Assembly (NCBI GenBank): GCA_035601835.1
Contig: DATNNM010000008.1
Coordinates: 1 to 64,000 of the forward strand
Direction: 5' to 3'
From: Candidatus Tumulicola sp.
Lineage (GTDB): Bacteria > Vulcanimicrobiota > Vulcanimicrobiia > Eremiobacterales > Eremiobacteraceae
Length of the DNA: 64,000 bases
The translations under genes and the position numbers were made by a program. Shown here piece after piece: positions 1-8,481 of the stretch. Position 1 is the first letter of the stretch, and every line of letters begins with the position of its first letter. Under the pieces are notes generated by a model, which saw only the letters and a program-made list of their open reading frames with translations, was not told the origin of the DNA and searched no databases.

Positions 1-1
1 C

Positions 2-157
2 CTGCCGACGGGCGTGGAGATGGTGATGCCCGGGGACAACGTGCGCATGAACGTGGAGTTGATCACGCCGATCGCGTGCGAAGAAGGCCTGCGCTTCGCG
101 ATCCGCGAGGGCGGCCGCACGGTGGGCGCCGGCGTCGTCACTAAGGTGACCGAATAG
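2..157 (+). CDS. tuf: Elongation factor Tu, C-terminal fragment (cut by window edge)
   Basis: The last 51 residues of the GTPase that delivers aminoacyl-tRNA to the ribosome. The frame is open from base 2 to the TAG at 155-157. The sequence [19 protein letters not shown] and the ending [15 protein letters not shown] are the hallmark of EF-Tu domain 3. Seven bases separate it from rpmG, the usual order in the tuf-rpmG-trnW-secE-nusG block. The 5' part lies outside the window, so integrity cannot be judged. Confidence 0.95.
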   Translation: MPTGVEMVMPGDNVRMNVELITPIACEEGLRFAIREGGRTVGAGVVTKVTE

Positions 158-164
158 TTAGAGC

Positions 165-329
165 ATGGCGAAGAAGGAAAACCGCGTGATCATCACCCTC
201 GCATGCGGCGACTGCAAACGGCGCAACTACACGAGCATGAAGAACCGCCAGAGTACCACCGCTCGGCTGGAGCTGAAGAAGTACTGCCGTTGGTGCAAGT
301 GCCATACGTCCCACAAGGAAACTCGATAG
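165..329 (+). CDS. rpmG: 50S ribosomal protein L33
   Basis: A 54-residue protein of the large ribosomal subunit. It starts at ATG 165, seven bases after tuf. Two CxxC pairs (CGDC near residues 14-17, CRWC near 41-44) mark the zinc-binding (C+) form of L33. The small basic sequence with NYTSMKN and the SHKETR tail fits the family. Its TAG stop (327-329) shares its last two bases with the first two of the following tRNA-Trp gene, so translation termination and tRNA processing use the same bases. Confidence 0.95.
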   Translation: MAKKENRVIITLACGDCKRRNYTSMKNRQSTTARLELKKYCRWCKCHTSHKETR

Positions 330-403
330 GGCGGTAGCTCAATTGGTAGAGTAGCGGTCTCCAAAACCGTTGGTTGCAGGTTCGAGTCCTGTCCGCCCTG
401 CCA
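328..403 (+). tRNA. trnW: tRNA-Trp (anticodon CCA)
   Basis: A 76-base cloverleaf. The acceptor strand AGGGCGG pairs with CCGCCCT, the anticodon loop is CTCCAAA and the T-loop is TTCGAGT. A 3' CCA is encoded. The position between rpmG and secE is the common bacterial location. The mature 5' end lies inside the rpmG stop codon. Confidence 0.95.
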
Positions 404-425
404 GCACTCATACTTATACAAGGAA

Positions 426-451
426 ATGTAGTGCCGGGGCTTTAGCCCCGG
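426..451 (+). repeat. TGTAG/TTTA-loop hairpin repeat, copy 1
   Basis: First copy of the short dispersed repeat: ATGTAGTGCCGGGGC followed by TTTAGCCCCGG, a 7-8 bp GC stem with a TTTA loop. It fills most of the gap between tRNA-Trp and secE and reaches to about 10 bases before the secE start. Confidence 0.9.
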
Positions 452-460
452 GGATAATAA

Positions 461-751
461 ATGAAGAGAATCACCATGCCCGGCAAAGCCGAAGGCGACA
501 ACGGCAAAGCCGAGGCGAAGCAGAAGGCTGCAGAGCGCTCCCAGGAGGGTCAGCGCCGCTGGCGCTCGCTGCAATCGGGCCTGCGCGCGATCGTCTCGGA
601 GATGAAGCGCGTGACATGGCCCAGCCGAGAGGAGTGGGTGTCGGCCACCGTCGTGACGATCGGTTTGGTCGCGCTCGTCGCGCTTTGGACGGCCGCAGTC
701 AGCCATATCGTCGAATTCTTGCTCGGTCTGCTGAAGGCGCCGGGAGCGTAA
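461..751 (+). CDS. secE: Preprotein translocase subunit SecE
   Basis: The small essential subunit of the SecYEG channel in the inner membrane, up to 96 residues. The conserved amphipathic stretch EMKRVTWPSREEW (about residues 47-59) precedes one transmembrane helix (about 62-90). A charged, Lys-rich N-terminal tail is typical of long SecE forms. Two starts are possible: ATG 461, right after the hairpin repeat, or ATG 476, which has an AGAGA stretch six bases upstream. nusG follows after one base. Confidence 0.93.
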   Translation: MKRITMPGKAEGDNGKAEAKQKAAERSQEGQRRWRSLQSGLRAIVSEMKRVTWPSREEWVSATVVTIGLVALVALWTAAVSHIVEFLLGLLKAPGA

Positions 752-752
752 G

Positions 753-1358
753 GTGGCAGAAGAAGTCCAGGCACAGCAGCCGGACGGCGATCTCGCCTCC
801 GAACTGCTCGCCGAGAGCACCGACCCCGACCGCAAGTGGTACGTCGTGCACACCTATTCCGGCTACGAGAACAAGGTGAAGGCCAACCTCGAGCGGCGCA
901 TCAAGTCCATGAACATGCAGGACTTCGTGTACCGCGTGCTCGTGCCCACGGACAAGGAAGTCGAATTCAAGGACGGCAAGCGCAAGGAAGTCGAGAAGAA
1001 GGTGTACCCGGGCTACGTGCTGGTCGAGATGAAGATGACCGATCAGTCGTGGTACGTGGTGCGCAACACGCAGGGCGTCACCGGTTTCGTCGGCTCGCCC
1101 GGTTCGGGCGAGAAGCCATTGCCGCTGGCCGACAAAGAAGTCAAAACGATCCTCAAGCAGATGGGCATCGAGACCCCGAAGCTCAAGATCGATTTCAAGA
1201 AGGGCGATCGCGTCAAGGTCACCTCCGGCCCATTCTTCGACTTCACGGGTACGGTCGACGAGATCGACGCCCAGAAGGAGCGTCTGCGCGCGCTCATCTC
1301 CATTTTCGGGCGCGAGACGCCGGTCGAGCTCGAGTTCTATCAGGTTGAAAAGGTATAG
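753..1358 (+). CDS. nusG: Transcription termination/antitermination factor NusG
   Basis: A 201-residue NusG that binds RNA polymerase and couples it to Rho or the ribosome. The NGN domain begins at [16 protein letters not shown] (about residue 28). The KOW domain is [20 protein letters not shown] (about 150-170), and the protein ends in FYQVEKV. It starts with GTG at 753, one base after secE, and rplK starts two bases after its stop, so secE-nusG-rplK are probably co-transcribed and translationally coupled. Confidence 0.96.
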   Translation: MAEEVQAQQPDGDLASELLAESTDPDRKWYVVHTYSGYENKVKANLERRIKSMNMQDFVYRVLVPTDKEVEFKDGKRKEVEKKVYPGYVLVEMKMTDQSWYVVRNTQGVTGFVGSPGSGEKPLPLADKEVKTILKQMGIETPKLKIDFKKGDRVKVTSGPFFDFTGTVDEIDAQKERLRALISIFGRETPVELEFYQVEKV

Positions 1359-1360
1359 AC

Positions 1361-1783
1361 GTGGCAAAGAAAGTCATCGCGAGGATCACGCTCCAGGTCC
1401 CGGCAGGCAAGGCCACGCCGGCGCAGCCCGTGGGTCCCGCGCTCGGTCAGCACGGCATCAATATCATGGAGTTCTGCAAGGCGTATAACGAGCGCACCGC
1501 AAGCCAAGCCGGCAACATAATCCCGGCGGTCATCACCGTGTTCGAGGATCGCTCGTTCACGTTCGTGACGAAGACGCCCCCGGCGGCCGATCTGATCAAG
1601 CGCGCGGCGGGCGTCGAAAAAGGCTCGGGCGAGCCCAATCGCAAGAAGGTCGGCAAGATCTCGTGGGACGATTGCCGCAAGATCGGCCAGATGAAGATGG
1701 CGGACCTCAACGCCAACGACGTCGAGGCCGCCGCCAAGATCGTCGCCGGCACCGCCCGCTCGATGGGCATCGATGTAGAATAA
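1361..1783 (+). CDS. rplK: 50S ribosomal protein L11
   Basis: 140 residues, GTG start two bases after nusG. The sequence [20 protein letters not shown] is the invariant N-terminal L11 signature. The C-terminal rRNA-binding domain with [11 protein letters not shown] closes the protein. L11 binds the GTPase-associated centre of 23S rRNA and is part of the rplK-rplA pair. Confidence 0.97.
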   Translation: MAKKVIARITLQVPAGKATPAQPVGPALGQHGINIMEFCKAYNERTASQAGNIIPAVITVFEDRSFTFVTKTPPAADLIKRAAGVEKGSGEPNRKKVGKISWDDCRKIGQMKMADLNANDVEAAAKIVAGTARSMGIDVE

Positions 1784-1833
1784 CTTCAAGTGGGAGGCCC
1801 GCAGGCCGTTCGCACCACGGAGGAAACCATCCA

Positions 1834-2538
1834 ATGACAAAACACGGCAAGAAATATCGCGAGAGCGTGAAGGCTTTCGGCGGCGAGCGGCTTTTCGCCG
1901 CCGACAAGGCGGTCGAGCTGCTCAAGGTGAGCGCAAAGGCGAAGTTCGACGAAACGGTAGAGCTTCATATCCGGCTCGGCATCGACCCGAAGAAATCTGA
2001 TCAGACGGTTCGCGGCACGGTCGTGATGCCGCACGGCACCGGACAGTCGAAGAAGGTCGTAGTCTTCGCCAAGGGCGAGAAAGCCAAAGAAGCGCAGGAA
2101 GCAGGCGCGGACGTGGTGGGTGATCAGGATCTCATCGATCGCATCAAAGGCGGCTGGCTGGAGTTCGACGTCGCCGTCGCGACGCCGGACATGATGGGCG
2201 CCGTCGGCTCGAACCTCGGCAAGATCTTGGCGCAGCGCATGCCCAACCCGAAGGTGGGCACGGTGACGCAGAACATCAAGCAGGCGGTGCAAGAGATCAA
2301 GGCCGGTAAGGTCGAGTACCGCGCGGACAAAGCGTCGATCATCCATTGCATCGTCGGCAAGGCGTCGTTCGGCAAGGAAGCGCTGCTTGAGAATTTCAAC
2401 GCGCTCATGGACGCGATCATCCGCGCGAAACCGGCATCCGCCAAGGGCACGTACCTGCGCAGCGTCACGCTCGCTACGACGATGGGGCCGGGCGTGCGGG
2501 TCGATCCAACGCGCCTGAAATCGGCTGTTGCGGCCTAA
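1834..2538 (+). CDS. rplA: 50S ribosomal protein L1
   Basis: 234 residues from ATG 1834, with GGAGG about ten bases upstream. The open frame extends upstream but has no family similarity there, so the ATG is chosen. It begins [10 protein letters not shown] and carries the L1 motif [10 protein letters not shown] (about residue 135). L1 forms the mobile stalk at the ribosomal E site and in many bacteria represses its own rplKA mRNA. Confidence 0.97.
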   Translation: MTKHGKKYRESVKAFGGERLFAADKAVELLKVSAKAKFDETVELHIRLGIDPKKSDQTVRGTVVMPHGTGQSKKVVVFAKGEKAKEAQEAGADVVGDQDLIDRIKGGWLEFDVAVATPDMMGAVGSNLGKILAQRMPNPKVGTVTQNIKQAVQEIKAGKVEYRADKASIIHCIVGKASFGKEALLENFNALMDAIIRAKPASAKGTYLRSVTLATTMGPGVRVDPTRLKSAVAA

Positions 2539-2556
2539 GCCGGGACATGGTAGAAT
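2528..2556 (+). promoter_or_regulatory. Putative sigma-70 promoter for rplJ-rplL
   Basis: TTGCGG (2528-2533), a 17-base spacer, then TAGAAT (2551-2556). It overlaps the end of rplA and sits where a separate rplJL promoter is expected. The -35 match is partial and the -10 good. Assigned by eye. Confidence 0.45.
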
Positions 2557-2559
2557 AAC

Positions 2560-2650
2560 CGAGTTGTCATTCCGATGACCGCAGGTCGCAGCCCCACGCG
2601 GGCCGCGTAAATCCCACAAGGATCCCTGCCGAGGAAGCTCTTACGCGAAC
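2560..2650 (+). promoter_or_regulatory. Probable L10-type leader RNA of the rplJL operon
   Basis: The gap between rplA and rplJ is 163 bases, long for this operon. It contains CCTGCCGAGGA, resembling the conserved GA-rich bend of bacterial L10 leaders to which the L10-(L12)4 complex binds to repress translation. Location and motif fit; boundaries are approximate. A covariance-model search (Rfam L10_leader) would decide. Confidence 0.45.
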
Positions 2651-2664
2651 ATCATCGATTTCGC

Positions 2665-2695
2665 AAGCGCTTTCTCAACCATAGAGAAGGCGCTT
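2665..2695 (+). promoter_or_regulatory. 12-bp hairpin that pairs up the rplJ ribosome binding site
   Basis: AAGCGCTTTCTC (2665-2676) can pair with GAGAAGGCGCTT (2684-2695) over 12 positions with one G-U pair and a 7-base loop. The only Shine-Dalgarno-like sequence for rplJ (GAGAAGG, 2684-2690, 11 bases before the ATG) is in the 3' arm, so the folded form should hide the ribosome binding site. Confidence 0.6.
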
Positions 2696-2701
2696 ATCAT
2701 T

Positions 2702-3256
2702 ATGCCGACTGAGAAGAAAGAAGCGAGCATCAAGGCGATGCGCGAGAAGCTCGCCGGATCGAAAGACCTGTTCTTCACCGATTTCCGGGGCCTGACGGTC
2801 GGCGAGCTCAAGACGCTTCGCAACGCGCTGCGCAAAGATTCCACGAGTTACTCGGTGATCAAGAACACGCTGTTCGGCATCGCGATCGGCGAGGAGCGGC
2901 GCGCGCAGCTCAAGACCATCCTGGAGGGACCGACCGCCGTCGCCTTCGTCGGTGCCGACCCTGTGGCTGCCGCAAAAGCGCTGGTGAAGTTCGCCGCCGA
3001 CTCAAAGAAACTACAGGTCAAAGCTGCTTTCGTCGACGGGCAGTTTCTCAGCGCTGAGGATGTCCAAGCCCTCTCGAAGATCCGCGGGCGGCATGAGCTG
3101 TTGACGGCGCTCGTCGTCAGCCTGCATTCTCCGCTGCACGGGCTGGTCAACGTGCTGCACGGCAGCCACCGCAAGCTCGTGTACGTGCTCCATGCGATTC
3201 ATCAGAAGAAGTCCGAAGCCGAAACCCCCGCCGCAACCGAAACCCCCGCCGCCTAG
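2702..3256 (+). CDS. rplJ: 50S ribosomal protein L10
   Basis: 184 residues from ATG 2702. The N-terminal part FFTDFRGLTVGELKTLRNAL and YSVIKNTL are typical of L10, which anchors L7/L12 dimers on the ribosome. The helical C-terminus ends in a low-complexity tail, ETPAATETPAA, longer than usual. The start is set by the GAGAAGG site inside the upstream hairpin. rplL follows 24 bases downstream. Confidence 0.95.
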   Translation: MPTEKKEASIKAMREKLAGSKDLFFTDFRGLTVGELKTLRNALRKDSTSYSVIKNTLFGIAIGEERRAQLKTILEGPTAVAFVGADPVAAAKALVKFAADSKKLQVKAAFVDGQFLSAEDVQALSKIRGRHELLTALVVSLHSPLHGLVNVLHGSHRKLVYVLHAIHQKKSEAETPAATETPAA

Positions 3257-3280
3257 GAAAGGAACTTAAGGAAAACCACC

Positions 3281-3661
3281 ATGGCCAACGCAGAGCAAAT
3301 GATCGAAGAGATCGAAAAAATGACCGTGCGCGAGCTTCACGAGCTCGTCAAGGCGCTCGAGGAGAAATTCGGCGTCACCGCCGCCGCTCCGATGGCCGCC
3401 GCCGCGCCGGCCGCCGCGGGCGCAGCTGCGCCGGGAGCCGAAGCGAAGACCGAATTCGACGTCATCCTGACCGCCGCGGGCGACAAGAAGATCAACGTCA
3501 TCAAGGTCGTGCGCGAGGTCGTCCCCGGGCTGGGTCTAAAGGAAGCCAAAGACCTCGTCGAGGGCGCTCCGAAACCGGTCAAGACCGCCATCGCCAAGGA
3601 AGAGGCCGAGTCGATCAAGGCCAAGCTCGAGGAGCAGGGCGCCAAAGTCGAGATCAAATAA
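3281..3661 (+). CDS. rplL: 50S ribosomal protein L7/L12
   Basis: 126 residues. It has an N-terminal dimerisation helix ([20 protein letters not shown]), an Ala-rich hinge (about 40-57), and the C-terminal factor-binding domain with [11 protein letters not shown] and [13 protein letters not shown]. Multiple copies form the stalk that recruits translation GTPases. GGAAAGGAACTTAAGG upstream supplies the ribosome binding site. Confidence 0.97.
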   Translation: MANAEQMIEEIEKMTVRELHELVKALEEKFGVTAAAPMAAAAPAAAGAAAPGAEAKTEFDVILTAAGDKKINVIKVVREVVPGLGLKEAKDLVEGAPKPVKTAIAKEEAESIKAKLEEQGAKVEIK

Positions 3662-3675
3662 GCCGCAAACTGCCG

Positions 3676-3700
3676 ATAATCAATGTAGCACATCGATTAT
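3676..3700. other. AT-rich inverted repeat after rplL
   Basis: ATAATCAATGT, a 3-base loop, and ACATCGATTAT form an 11-bp stem with one mismatch right after rplL. It could act as a transcript end or mRNA-stabilising hairpin, but no U-tract follows (TGGGGG instead), so a classical terminator is not claimed. Confidence 0.4.
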
Positions 3701-3715
3701 TGGGGGTAGACGATC

Positions 3716-4231
3716 TTGTCGGCAGTGCCGGTCGGCAGGCGAATCGCGCTAACGCTGTCTTTGGTCTTGGTCCTGTTCCTGTTCCCGGCGAAGCCGAGCG
3801 CAGCTCCTTCGCCCGCGCCCACGACCACGCCCGCACCGTCTCCCACGCCGGTCGCGGTCACGATCGATAAGAACGGCTTCCATCCGCAAACCGTCCGCAT
3901 ATACTCCGGCCAATACGTTGCCTGGACGAACGGCGACAAGAAGCAGCACACCGCCACGGCGGCGGACGGCTCTTGGGACACCGGTCCGATAGATCCGCAG
4001 CAAACGGTGGTCCGGCAATTCTTCGAGGCAGGCAAATGGGACTACATCTGCGGGTTCGCTCCCGGGTTGCAGGCCACGCTGTTCGTCGCGCCTCCGCTGC
4101 CGCCCGGTGCTGCGCTCCCCACAGCCGCGCCGCCCACCACAGCTCCGACGAATACGCCGCGCATTTCGGCGGTGAACGCATCGGCTACGCCGACGTCGAT
4201 ACCGACGCCCAGCGACGGCACCGGCGGATAA
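3716..4231 (+). CDS. Secreted cupredoxin-fold protein with incomplete copper site
   Basis: 171 residues from TTG 3716, with GGGGGTAG as ribosome binding site. A signal peptide (about 1-29, ending PSAA) is followed by a Pro/Thr-rich spacer (30-46). Next comes a plastocyanin-like domain (about 47-125: VTIDKNGFHPQTVRIYSG, WTNGDKKQHTATA, WDYICGFAPG). A Pro/Ala/Thr-rich tail ends the protein. His78 and Cys112 match two copper ligands. The usual His at +3 and Met at +6 after the Cys are Ala115 and Leu118, so normal type I copper binding is doubtful. Convergent with the M48 gene. Confidence 0.7.
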   Translation: MSAVPVGRRIALTLSLVLVLFLFPAKPSAAPSPAPTTTPAPSPTPVAVTIDKNGFHPQTVRIYSGQYVAWTNGDKKQHTATAADGSWDTGPIDPQQTVVRQFFEAGKWDYICGFAPGLQATLFVAPPLPPGAALPTAAPPTTAPTNTPRISAVNASATPTSIPTPSDGTGG

Positions 4232-4238
4232 AAAGAGC

Positions 4239-5081
4239 TTAGTTCAGGATCAGACGATCGGCGGCGCCGGAGACGCGCAAGCCGTTTGACGCCGTGATCT
4301 GCGGGGACCAACGCGCGTACGCGGTCGGGTTGCTCTTGAAATATCCCTCGATGCGGGCGATGCGGTCCTTCGTCGACGGGTGGTCCTGCACGTACTGCTC
4401 GAAGCCGACGTCGCCGTACAATTTCTGAAGTCTGTTGAAGAACCAGATCATGCCCCACGGGTTGTAGTTCGCCTTTGACGCGAGAATGACGCCCTCGTGG
4501 TCGGCCTGGTACTCTTGCTGGCGGGAGAAGTTCAGAAAAGCGTAATTGCCGGCGAGGTTGAGCACCGTCGCCGTCAGTTGGTTGCGGATGAAGAGCCCGA
4601 GAATGCCGCCGACGATATTGGCGGTCTGCGCTTGGTGGATGCGATTCATCACGTGTCCGAGCACGATGTGGCCGGTCTCATGTCCTACCACGCTCGCCAG
4701 CTCTTCCTCGTTCTCAGCGTTCTTCAACAACGTCTCATTCACGTAGAGCCAGCCGCCGGGTACGGAAAAGGCGTTAGCCTTATCACCCTTGACGATGACG
4801 AAGGTCATGGGCCACCAATGCGGTTGCGCGGCAGTCGAGATGCGCTGCCCTACGGCGCGAAGCACCGGGTAGTAGACCGATTGGTCGATGATCTGATTCT
4901 GTTTGCGCAGGTCGTTGTAGACCTGCAGGCCGATGGCCCGCTCCTGAGCCTGCGTCTCGGCGAGCGCGGGGAGTCGGATCGAGCCCAGCGCCCCGGCTAC
5001 CGCCAAGCTGCCCGCTCCGCAGAGCAGGCAGTAGCGAGAGATGCGAGGGGATGCGGGGTCGAGTTTTGGTGAAGTATCCAT
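4239..5081 (-). CDS. M48-family zinc metalloprotease (BepA-like)
   Basis: 280 residues. The N-terminus has a hydrophobic stretch (about 17-40, with Cys residues) that can act as a signal/anchor. The catalytic site HETGH at 134-138 gives two zinc His and the Glu base, and Glu190 in RQQEYQADHEG is the third ligand. NAFSVPGGWLYVNETLL (103-119) is typical of periplasmic M48 proteases that degrade misfolded outer-membrane proteins. There is no C-terminal TPR domain, unlike BepA, so it is a short form. Stands alone between convergent neighbours. Confidence 0.85.
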   Translation of the reverse strand: MDTSPKLDPASPRISRYCLLCGAGSLAVAGALGSIRLPALAETQAQERAIGLQVYNDLRKQNQIIDQSVYYPVLRAVGQRISTAAQPHWWPMTFVIVKGDKANAFSVPGGWLYVNETLLKNAENEEELASVVGHETGHIVLGHVMNRIHQAQTANIVGGILGLFIRNQLTATVLNLAGNYAFLNFSRQQEYQADHEGVILASKANYNPWGMIWFFNRLQKLYGDVGFEQYVQDHPSTKDRIARIEGYFKSNPTAYARWSPQITASNGLRVSGAADRLILN

Positions 5082-5145
5082 GACTCTTATAACGTACCCA
5101 GCGCCCGCCTTAGTTTCCCAGCGCTTTCCAAGTATTCGCGCGTCT

Positions 5146-7254
5146 CTACTTGAGGAACGGCACCAACAGCAGAGCCACGATGTTGAGCACCTTGATCATC
5201 GGGTTGATGGCGGGACCGGCGGTGTCTTTGTAGGGATCGCCGACCGTGTCGCCGGTGACGGCTGCCTGGTGCGCCGGGCTGCCCTTGCCTCCGTAATGGC
5301 CATCCTCGATGTATTTCTTGGCGTTATCCCACGCGCCGCCGCCCGACGTCATCGAAATCGCCACAAAAATTCCGGTGGTGATGGAGCCGACCAGCACTCC
5401 GCCAAGCATCAGTGCCGCATCCGCTTTCGTCAGCACATGGCCAACGCCAAGCAGAATGACAGCGATCGGGACCAACACCGGTATGAGCGCGGGGACGAGC
5501 ATTTCGCGCAACGCCGACGCGGTTACGATATCGACGCATCGCCCATATTCCGGCTTGCCCGTGCCTTCCATGATGCCTTTGATCTCACGGAATTGGCGCC
5601 GCACCTCTTCGACGACCGCGGCGCCGGCGCGGCCAACCGCTTCCATGCACAGCGCGGCGAACAAATAGGGGAGAGCGCCGCCGATCAGGAGTCCAGCGAG
5701 CACGGACGGATTATCGAGCGTGAACATCAGCTGCGCGGCGCCTTTGGCCGCTTCAGCGAGCTCTTGCTGGAATGAAGCGAACAGCACGATCGCTGCGAGC
5801 GCCGCGGAGCCGATGGCGTAGCCCTTGGTGACCGCCTTGGTCGTGTTGCCGACGGCATCGAGCGGGTCGGTGATGGCGCGGATTTCGGGTCCGAGTTTTG
5901 CCATTTCAGCGATGCCGCCGGCGTTGTCGGTGATCGGTCCGTACGAATCGAGCGCCACGATGATGCCGGCCAGCGAGAGCATCGACATGGCGGCGATGGC
6001 CACGCCGTACAATCCGGAGAGCGAGTACGACGCCAAAATGCCGATCACGATGGTGAGCACCGGCAAGGTGGTGGCTTTCATGGAGACGGCGAGGCCCGTG
6101 ATGATGTTGGTCGCATGGCCAGTCGTCGACGCTTTGGCGATCTCTTGCACCGGTTTGAATTGCGTGCCGGTGTAGTATTCGGTGATGATTACCATCAGCG
6201 CGGTGATCGCCAGGCCGATGAGGCCACAGACCCACAGTTTCCACGTCAGGTACAGATCGAAGCTGCCGGACAAGTCGGCGGCGTGCTTCATGATGTGATC
6301 CGTCGCGAAGTAGAAAGCAGCCGCCGACAGCACCGCGGCGACGCCGAGCCCGGTGTACATCGCGGCCATGATGCTCTTGCCGCGGATGCGCACGAACCAC
6401 GTGCCGACGATCGACGTCAAAATGGATATGCCGCCGATGGCGAGCGGGAACAAAACGGCGGTGAGCGCGAGGTCCGGCCGCGAACCGAACACCAGCGCGC
6501 CGAGCAGCATCGCCGCGATGGTGGTCACGCAATACGTCTCGAACAGGTCGGCCGCCATGCCGGCGCAATCCCCGACGTTGTCGCCGACGTTGTCGGCGAT
6601 GACGGCCGGATTGCGAGGGTCGTCCTCGGGGATGCCCGCTTCCAGCTTGCCGACCAGGTCTGCGCCGACGTCGGCGCCCTTCGTGTAGATGCCGCCGCCA
6701 AGACGCGCGAACACTGAGATCAGCGAGCAGCCGAAGCCAAGGCCGATCATCGCGTTCAACGCGCCGCGCAAGTCGGCGCCATACACCTGATGCATGATCG
6801 CGAAATAGCCGGCGACGGCGATCAGGCCCAAGCCGACGACGAGCAGTCCCGTGATCGCGCCTCCCCGGAAGGCGACCGCGAACGCTGAAGCGAGTCCAGC
6901 CTTGGCCGCCTCGGCGGTGCGCACGTTGGCGCGCACGGCGATCGACATGCCGATGAAGCCGGTCGCGCCCGATAACACCGCGCCGATCAAGAACCCGACG
7001 GCAGGCTGCCACGCATGAAACGCCAGCCAGATGAGAACCGCCAAGACGACCGCCACCACGGCGATCGTGCTGTACTGGCGGCGCATGTACGCTATCGCGC
7101 CTTCCTGAATGGCGGCGGCGATCTCTTTCATGCGGTCGGAGCCCTCGGGTTTGCGCAGCACCCACATGATGAGGACGATGCCGTAGAGGATCGCGATCAC
7201 GCCGCAAACGAGGGCGAAGCCGATCGAGAGGTTATACGCGATGGCCTGTGTCAC
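5146..7254 (-). CDS. hppA: Membrane-bound proton-pumping pyrophosphatase (K+-independent type)
   Basis: 702 residues with about 16 membrane segments. It hydrolyses pyrophosphate to pump H+ across the inner membrane. The catalytic motif [19 protein letters not shown] lies at 211-229, and the second acidic cluster is at DNAGGIAEM (443-451). In [10 protein letters not shown] (469-478), Lys473 occupies the position that is Ala in K+-dependent enzymes, so it should be K+-independent. It ends at VPFLK. Transcribed alone on the minus strand and divergent from the permease gene. Full length for the family. Confidence 0.95.
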   Translation of the reverse strand: MTQAIAYNLSIGFALVCGVIAILYGIVLIMWVLRKPEGSDRMKEIAAAIQEGAIAYMRRQYSTIAVVAVVLAVLIWLAFHAWQPAVGFLIGAVLSGATGFIGMSIAVRANVRTAEAAKAGLASAFAVAFRGGAITGLLVVGLGLIAVAGYFAIMHQVYGADLRGALNAMIGLGFGCSLISVFARLGGGIYTKGADVGADLVGKLEAGIPEDDPRNPAVIADNVGDNVGDCAGMAADLFETYCVTTIAAMLLGALVFGSRPDLALTAVLFPLAIGGISILTSIVGTWFVRIRGKSIMAAMYTGLGVAAVLSAAAFYFATDHIMKHAADLSGSFDLYLTWKLWVCGLIGLAITALMVIITEYYTGTQFKPVQEIAKASTTGHATNIITGLAVSMKATTLPVLTIVIGILASYSLSGLYGVAIAAMSMLSLAGIIVALDSYGPITDNAGGIAEMAKLGPEIRAITDPLDAVGNTTKAVTKGYAIGSAALAAIVLFASFQQELAEAAKGAAQLMFTLDNPSVLAGLLIGGALPYLFAALCMEAVGRAGAAVVEEVRRQFREIKGIMEGTGKPEYGRCVDIVTASALREMLVPALIPVLVPIAVILLGVGHVLTKADAALMLGGVLVGSITTGIFVAISMTSGGGAWDNAKKYIEDGHYGGKGSPAHQAAVTGDTVGDPYKDTAGPAINPMIKVLNIVALLLVPFLK

Positions 7255-7293
7255 GAAGCGCGTCTCCTAGATTTTGAAGGCGTACATAGACGT

Positions 7294-7314
7294 CGGTCGA
7301 GTAAGGCTCGACCG
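7294..7314. repeat. Hairpin CGGTCGAG-TAAGG-CTCGACCG
   Basis: A perfect 8-bp inverted repeat in the gap between the divergent hppA and permease genes. It resembles the dispersed GC-stem hairpins of this window in size and position but has a different stem and no TGTAG lead. Possibly a transcription-related hairpin or an unrelated palindrome. Confidence 0.35.
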
Positions 7315-7350
7315 CATCGCACACGCGAAAAAGAGGGTTTGCGATGACCC

Positions 7351-8388
7351 GTGAAAAGGCCTGTTGCCGTGGCCCGATTCATCGCCCAGCGCGCGCTCCG
7401 TTTCGTCGCAGTGCTCGTCACGATCACCGTCGTGTCGTTTGCGTTTTTGCATCTCATCCCGGGCAATCCGATACAGATCCTGCTCGGCGAACACGCGACC
7501 GGCGCTGACATCGCGCGCCTGACCCACGAATTGAAGCTCGACCGGCCATGGTACGAACAGCTCGGCGCGTACCTATGGCAAGTCGCGCACGGCAATCTCG
7601 GCAAGTCGCTTGAGGACAATATCCCGGTCGCGCAAAAATTGGCGCAGTATTTTCCCGCTACGATCGAACTCGGACTCGCCGCCATGCTGGTCGCGGTGTT
7701 TGTGGGCATCCCGGCCGGCATTGTTGCGGCGCTCAACCACCGGAAATTCATCGATACGGCGCTCAACATCTTCGTCTTGCTCGGCGTGTCGGTGCCCGTG
7801 TTCTGGCTCGGCTGGATGATGCTCTACATTTTTGCTTACGAGCCGAGCAAGGCGGGTCTGGACCTGTTGCCGCTCACCGGTCGCCTCTCCATCCGCTACG
7901 CGATTCCGGTGCACACGCACCTGATGACGATTGATGCGCTGCTTGCGGGCAACTGGGGCGCCTTTGCGGACGCGTTGCGCCATCTCGTGCTGCCGGCGCT
8001 CACGCTGGGCACGATACCGCTTGCCATCGTGGCGAAGATGACGCGCGCCGGCATGATCGAGGTGCTGCAGACCGACTACATCCGGACCGCCAGAGCTAAG
8101 GGTCTTGGGACCTTCGCCGTGGTCGTGCACCACGGGCTCCGCAATGCGCTGATCCCGATCGTGACGGTGATCGGCCTGCAAACGGGCCTGCTGCTTGGCG
8201 GCGCGGTCCTGACGGAACACATCTTCGCGTGGCCGGGTGTGGGCAGGCTCGCCTTTGAGGCGATCAGCAACCGCGATAACCCGCTCATCAACGGCTCGAT
8301 CCTTCTCTTCGCCACCACGTTCGTGATCGTTAATCTCATCGTGGACATTCTCTATGCGATTCTTAATCCGCGGATACGATACGCATGA
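7351..8388 (+). CDS. ABC transporter permease, DppB/OppB type (dipeptide/nickel family)
   Basis: 345 residues from GTG 7351 (GTG 7369 also possible). Inner-membrane permease with the N-terminal SFAFLHLIPGNP typical of DppB/GsiB-type subunits. Six membrane segments are predicted. The cytoplasmic EAA loop DYIRTARAKGLG...HGLRNALIPIVTVIG contacts the ATPase. The expected partners (DppC permease, substrate-binding protein, DppD/DppF ATPases) are absent. Only a 27-codon frame overlaps its stop as ATGA, so this is either an orphan or the survivor of a decayed operon. Confidence 0.85.
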   Translation: MKRPVAVARFIAQRALRFVAVLVTITVVSFAFLHLIPGNPIQILLGEHATGADIARLTHELKLDRPWYEQLGAYLWQVAHGNLGKSLEDNIPVAQKLAQYFPATIELGLAAMLVAVFVGIPAGIVAALNHRKFIDTALNIFVLLGVSVPVFWLGWMMLYIFAYEPSKAGLDLLPLTGRLSIRYAIPVHTHLMTIDALLAGNWGAFADALRHLVLPALTLGTIPLAIVAKMTRAGMIEVLQTDYIRTARAKGLGTFAVVVHHGLRNALIPIVTVIGLQTGLLLGGAVLTEHIFAWPGVGRLAFEAISNRDNPLINGSILLFATTFVIVNLIVDILYAILNPRIRYA

Positions 8389-8468
8389 GAAGATCGCTCC
8401 AGAACGAACCGAGCCTTGTGGGGTCGCTGGCGAGTGCCGGGGACGCTTGTGTTGCCAGTCACTCTTAA
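8385..8468 (+). pseudogene. 27-codon remnant, possibly the start of a lost dppC
   Basis: Starts at ATG 8385, overlapping the permease stop as ATGA, the usual dppB-dppC junction. The peptide MRRSLQNEPSLVGSLASAG has the spacing of DppC N-termini (basic start, then an N..aLvG pattern) but stops after 27 codons. Nothing DppC-like follows in any frame before the FHA gene. Evidence is positional plus a short pattern. Confidence 0.3.
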
Positions 8469-8481
8469 GGAATGGCGACCA

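Noticed and set aside
3676-3700. Rho-independent terminator of the rplJL operon
   Set aside because: The stem is AT-rich with a mismatch and is followed by TGGGGG, not a U-tract; listed only as an inverted repeat.
5906-7207. 433-codon frame overlapping hppA on the same strand
   Set aside because: Out-of-phase shadow of hppA, dominated by Arg and His, with no recognisable motif.
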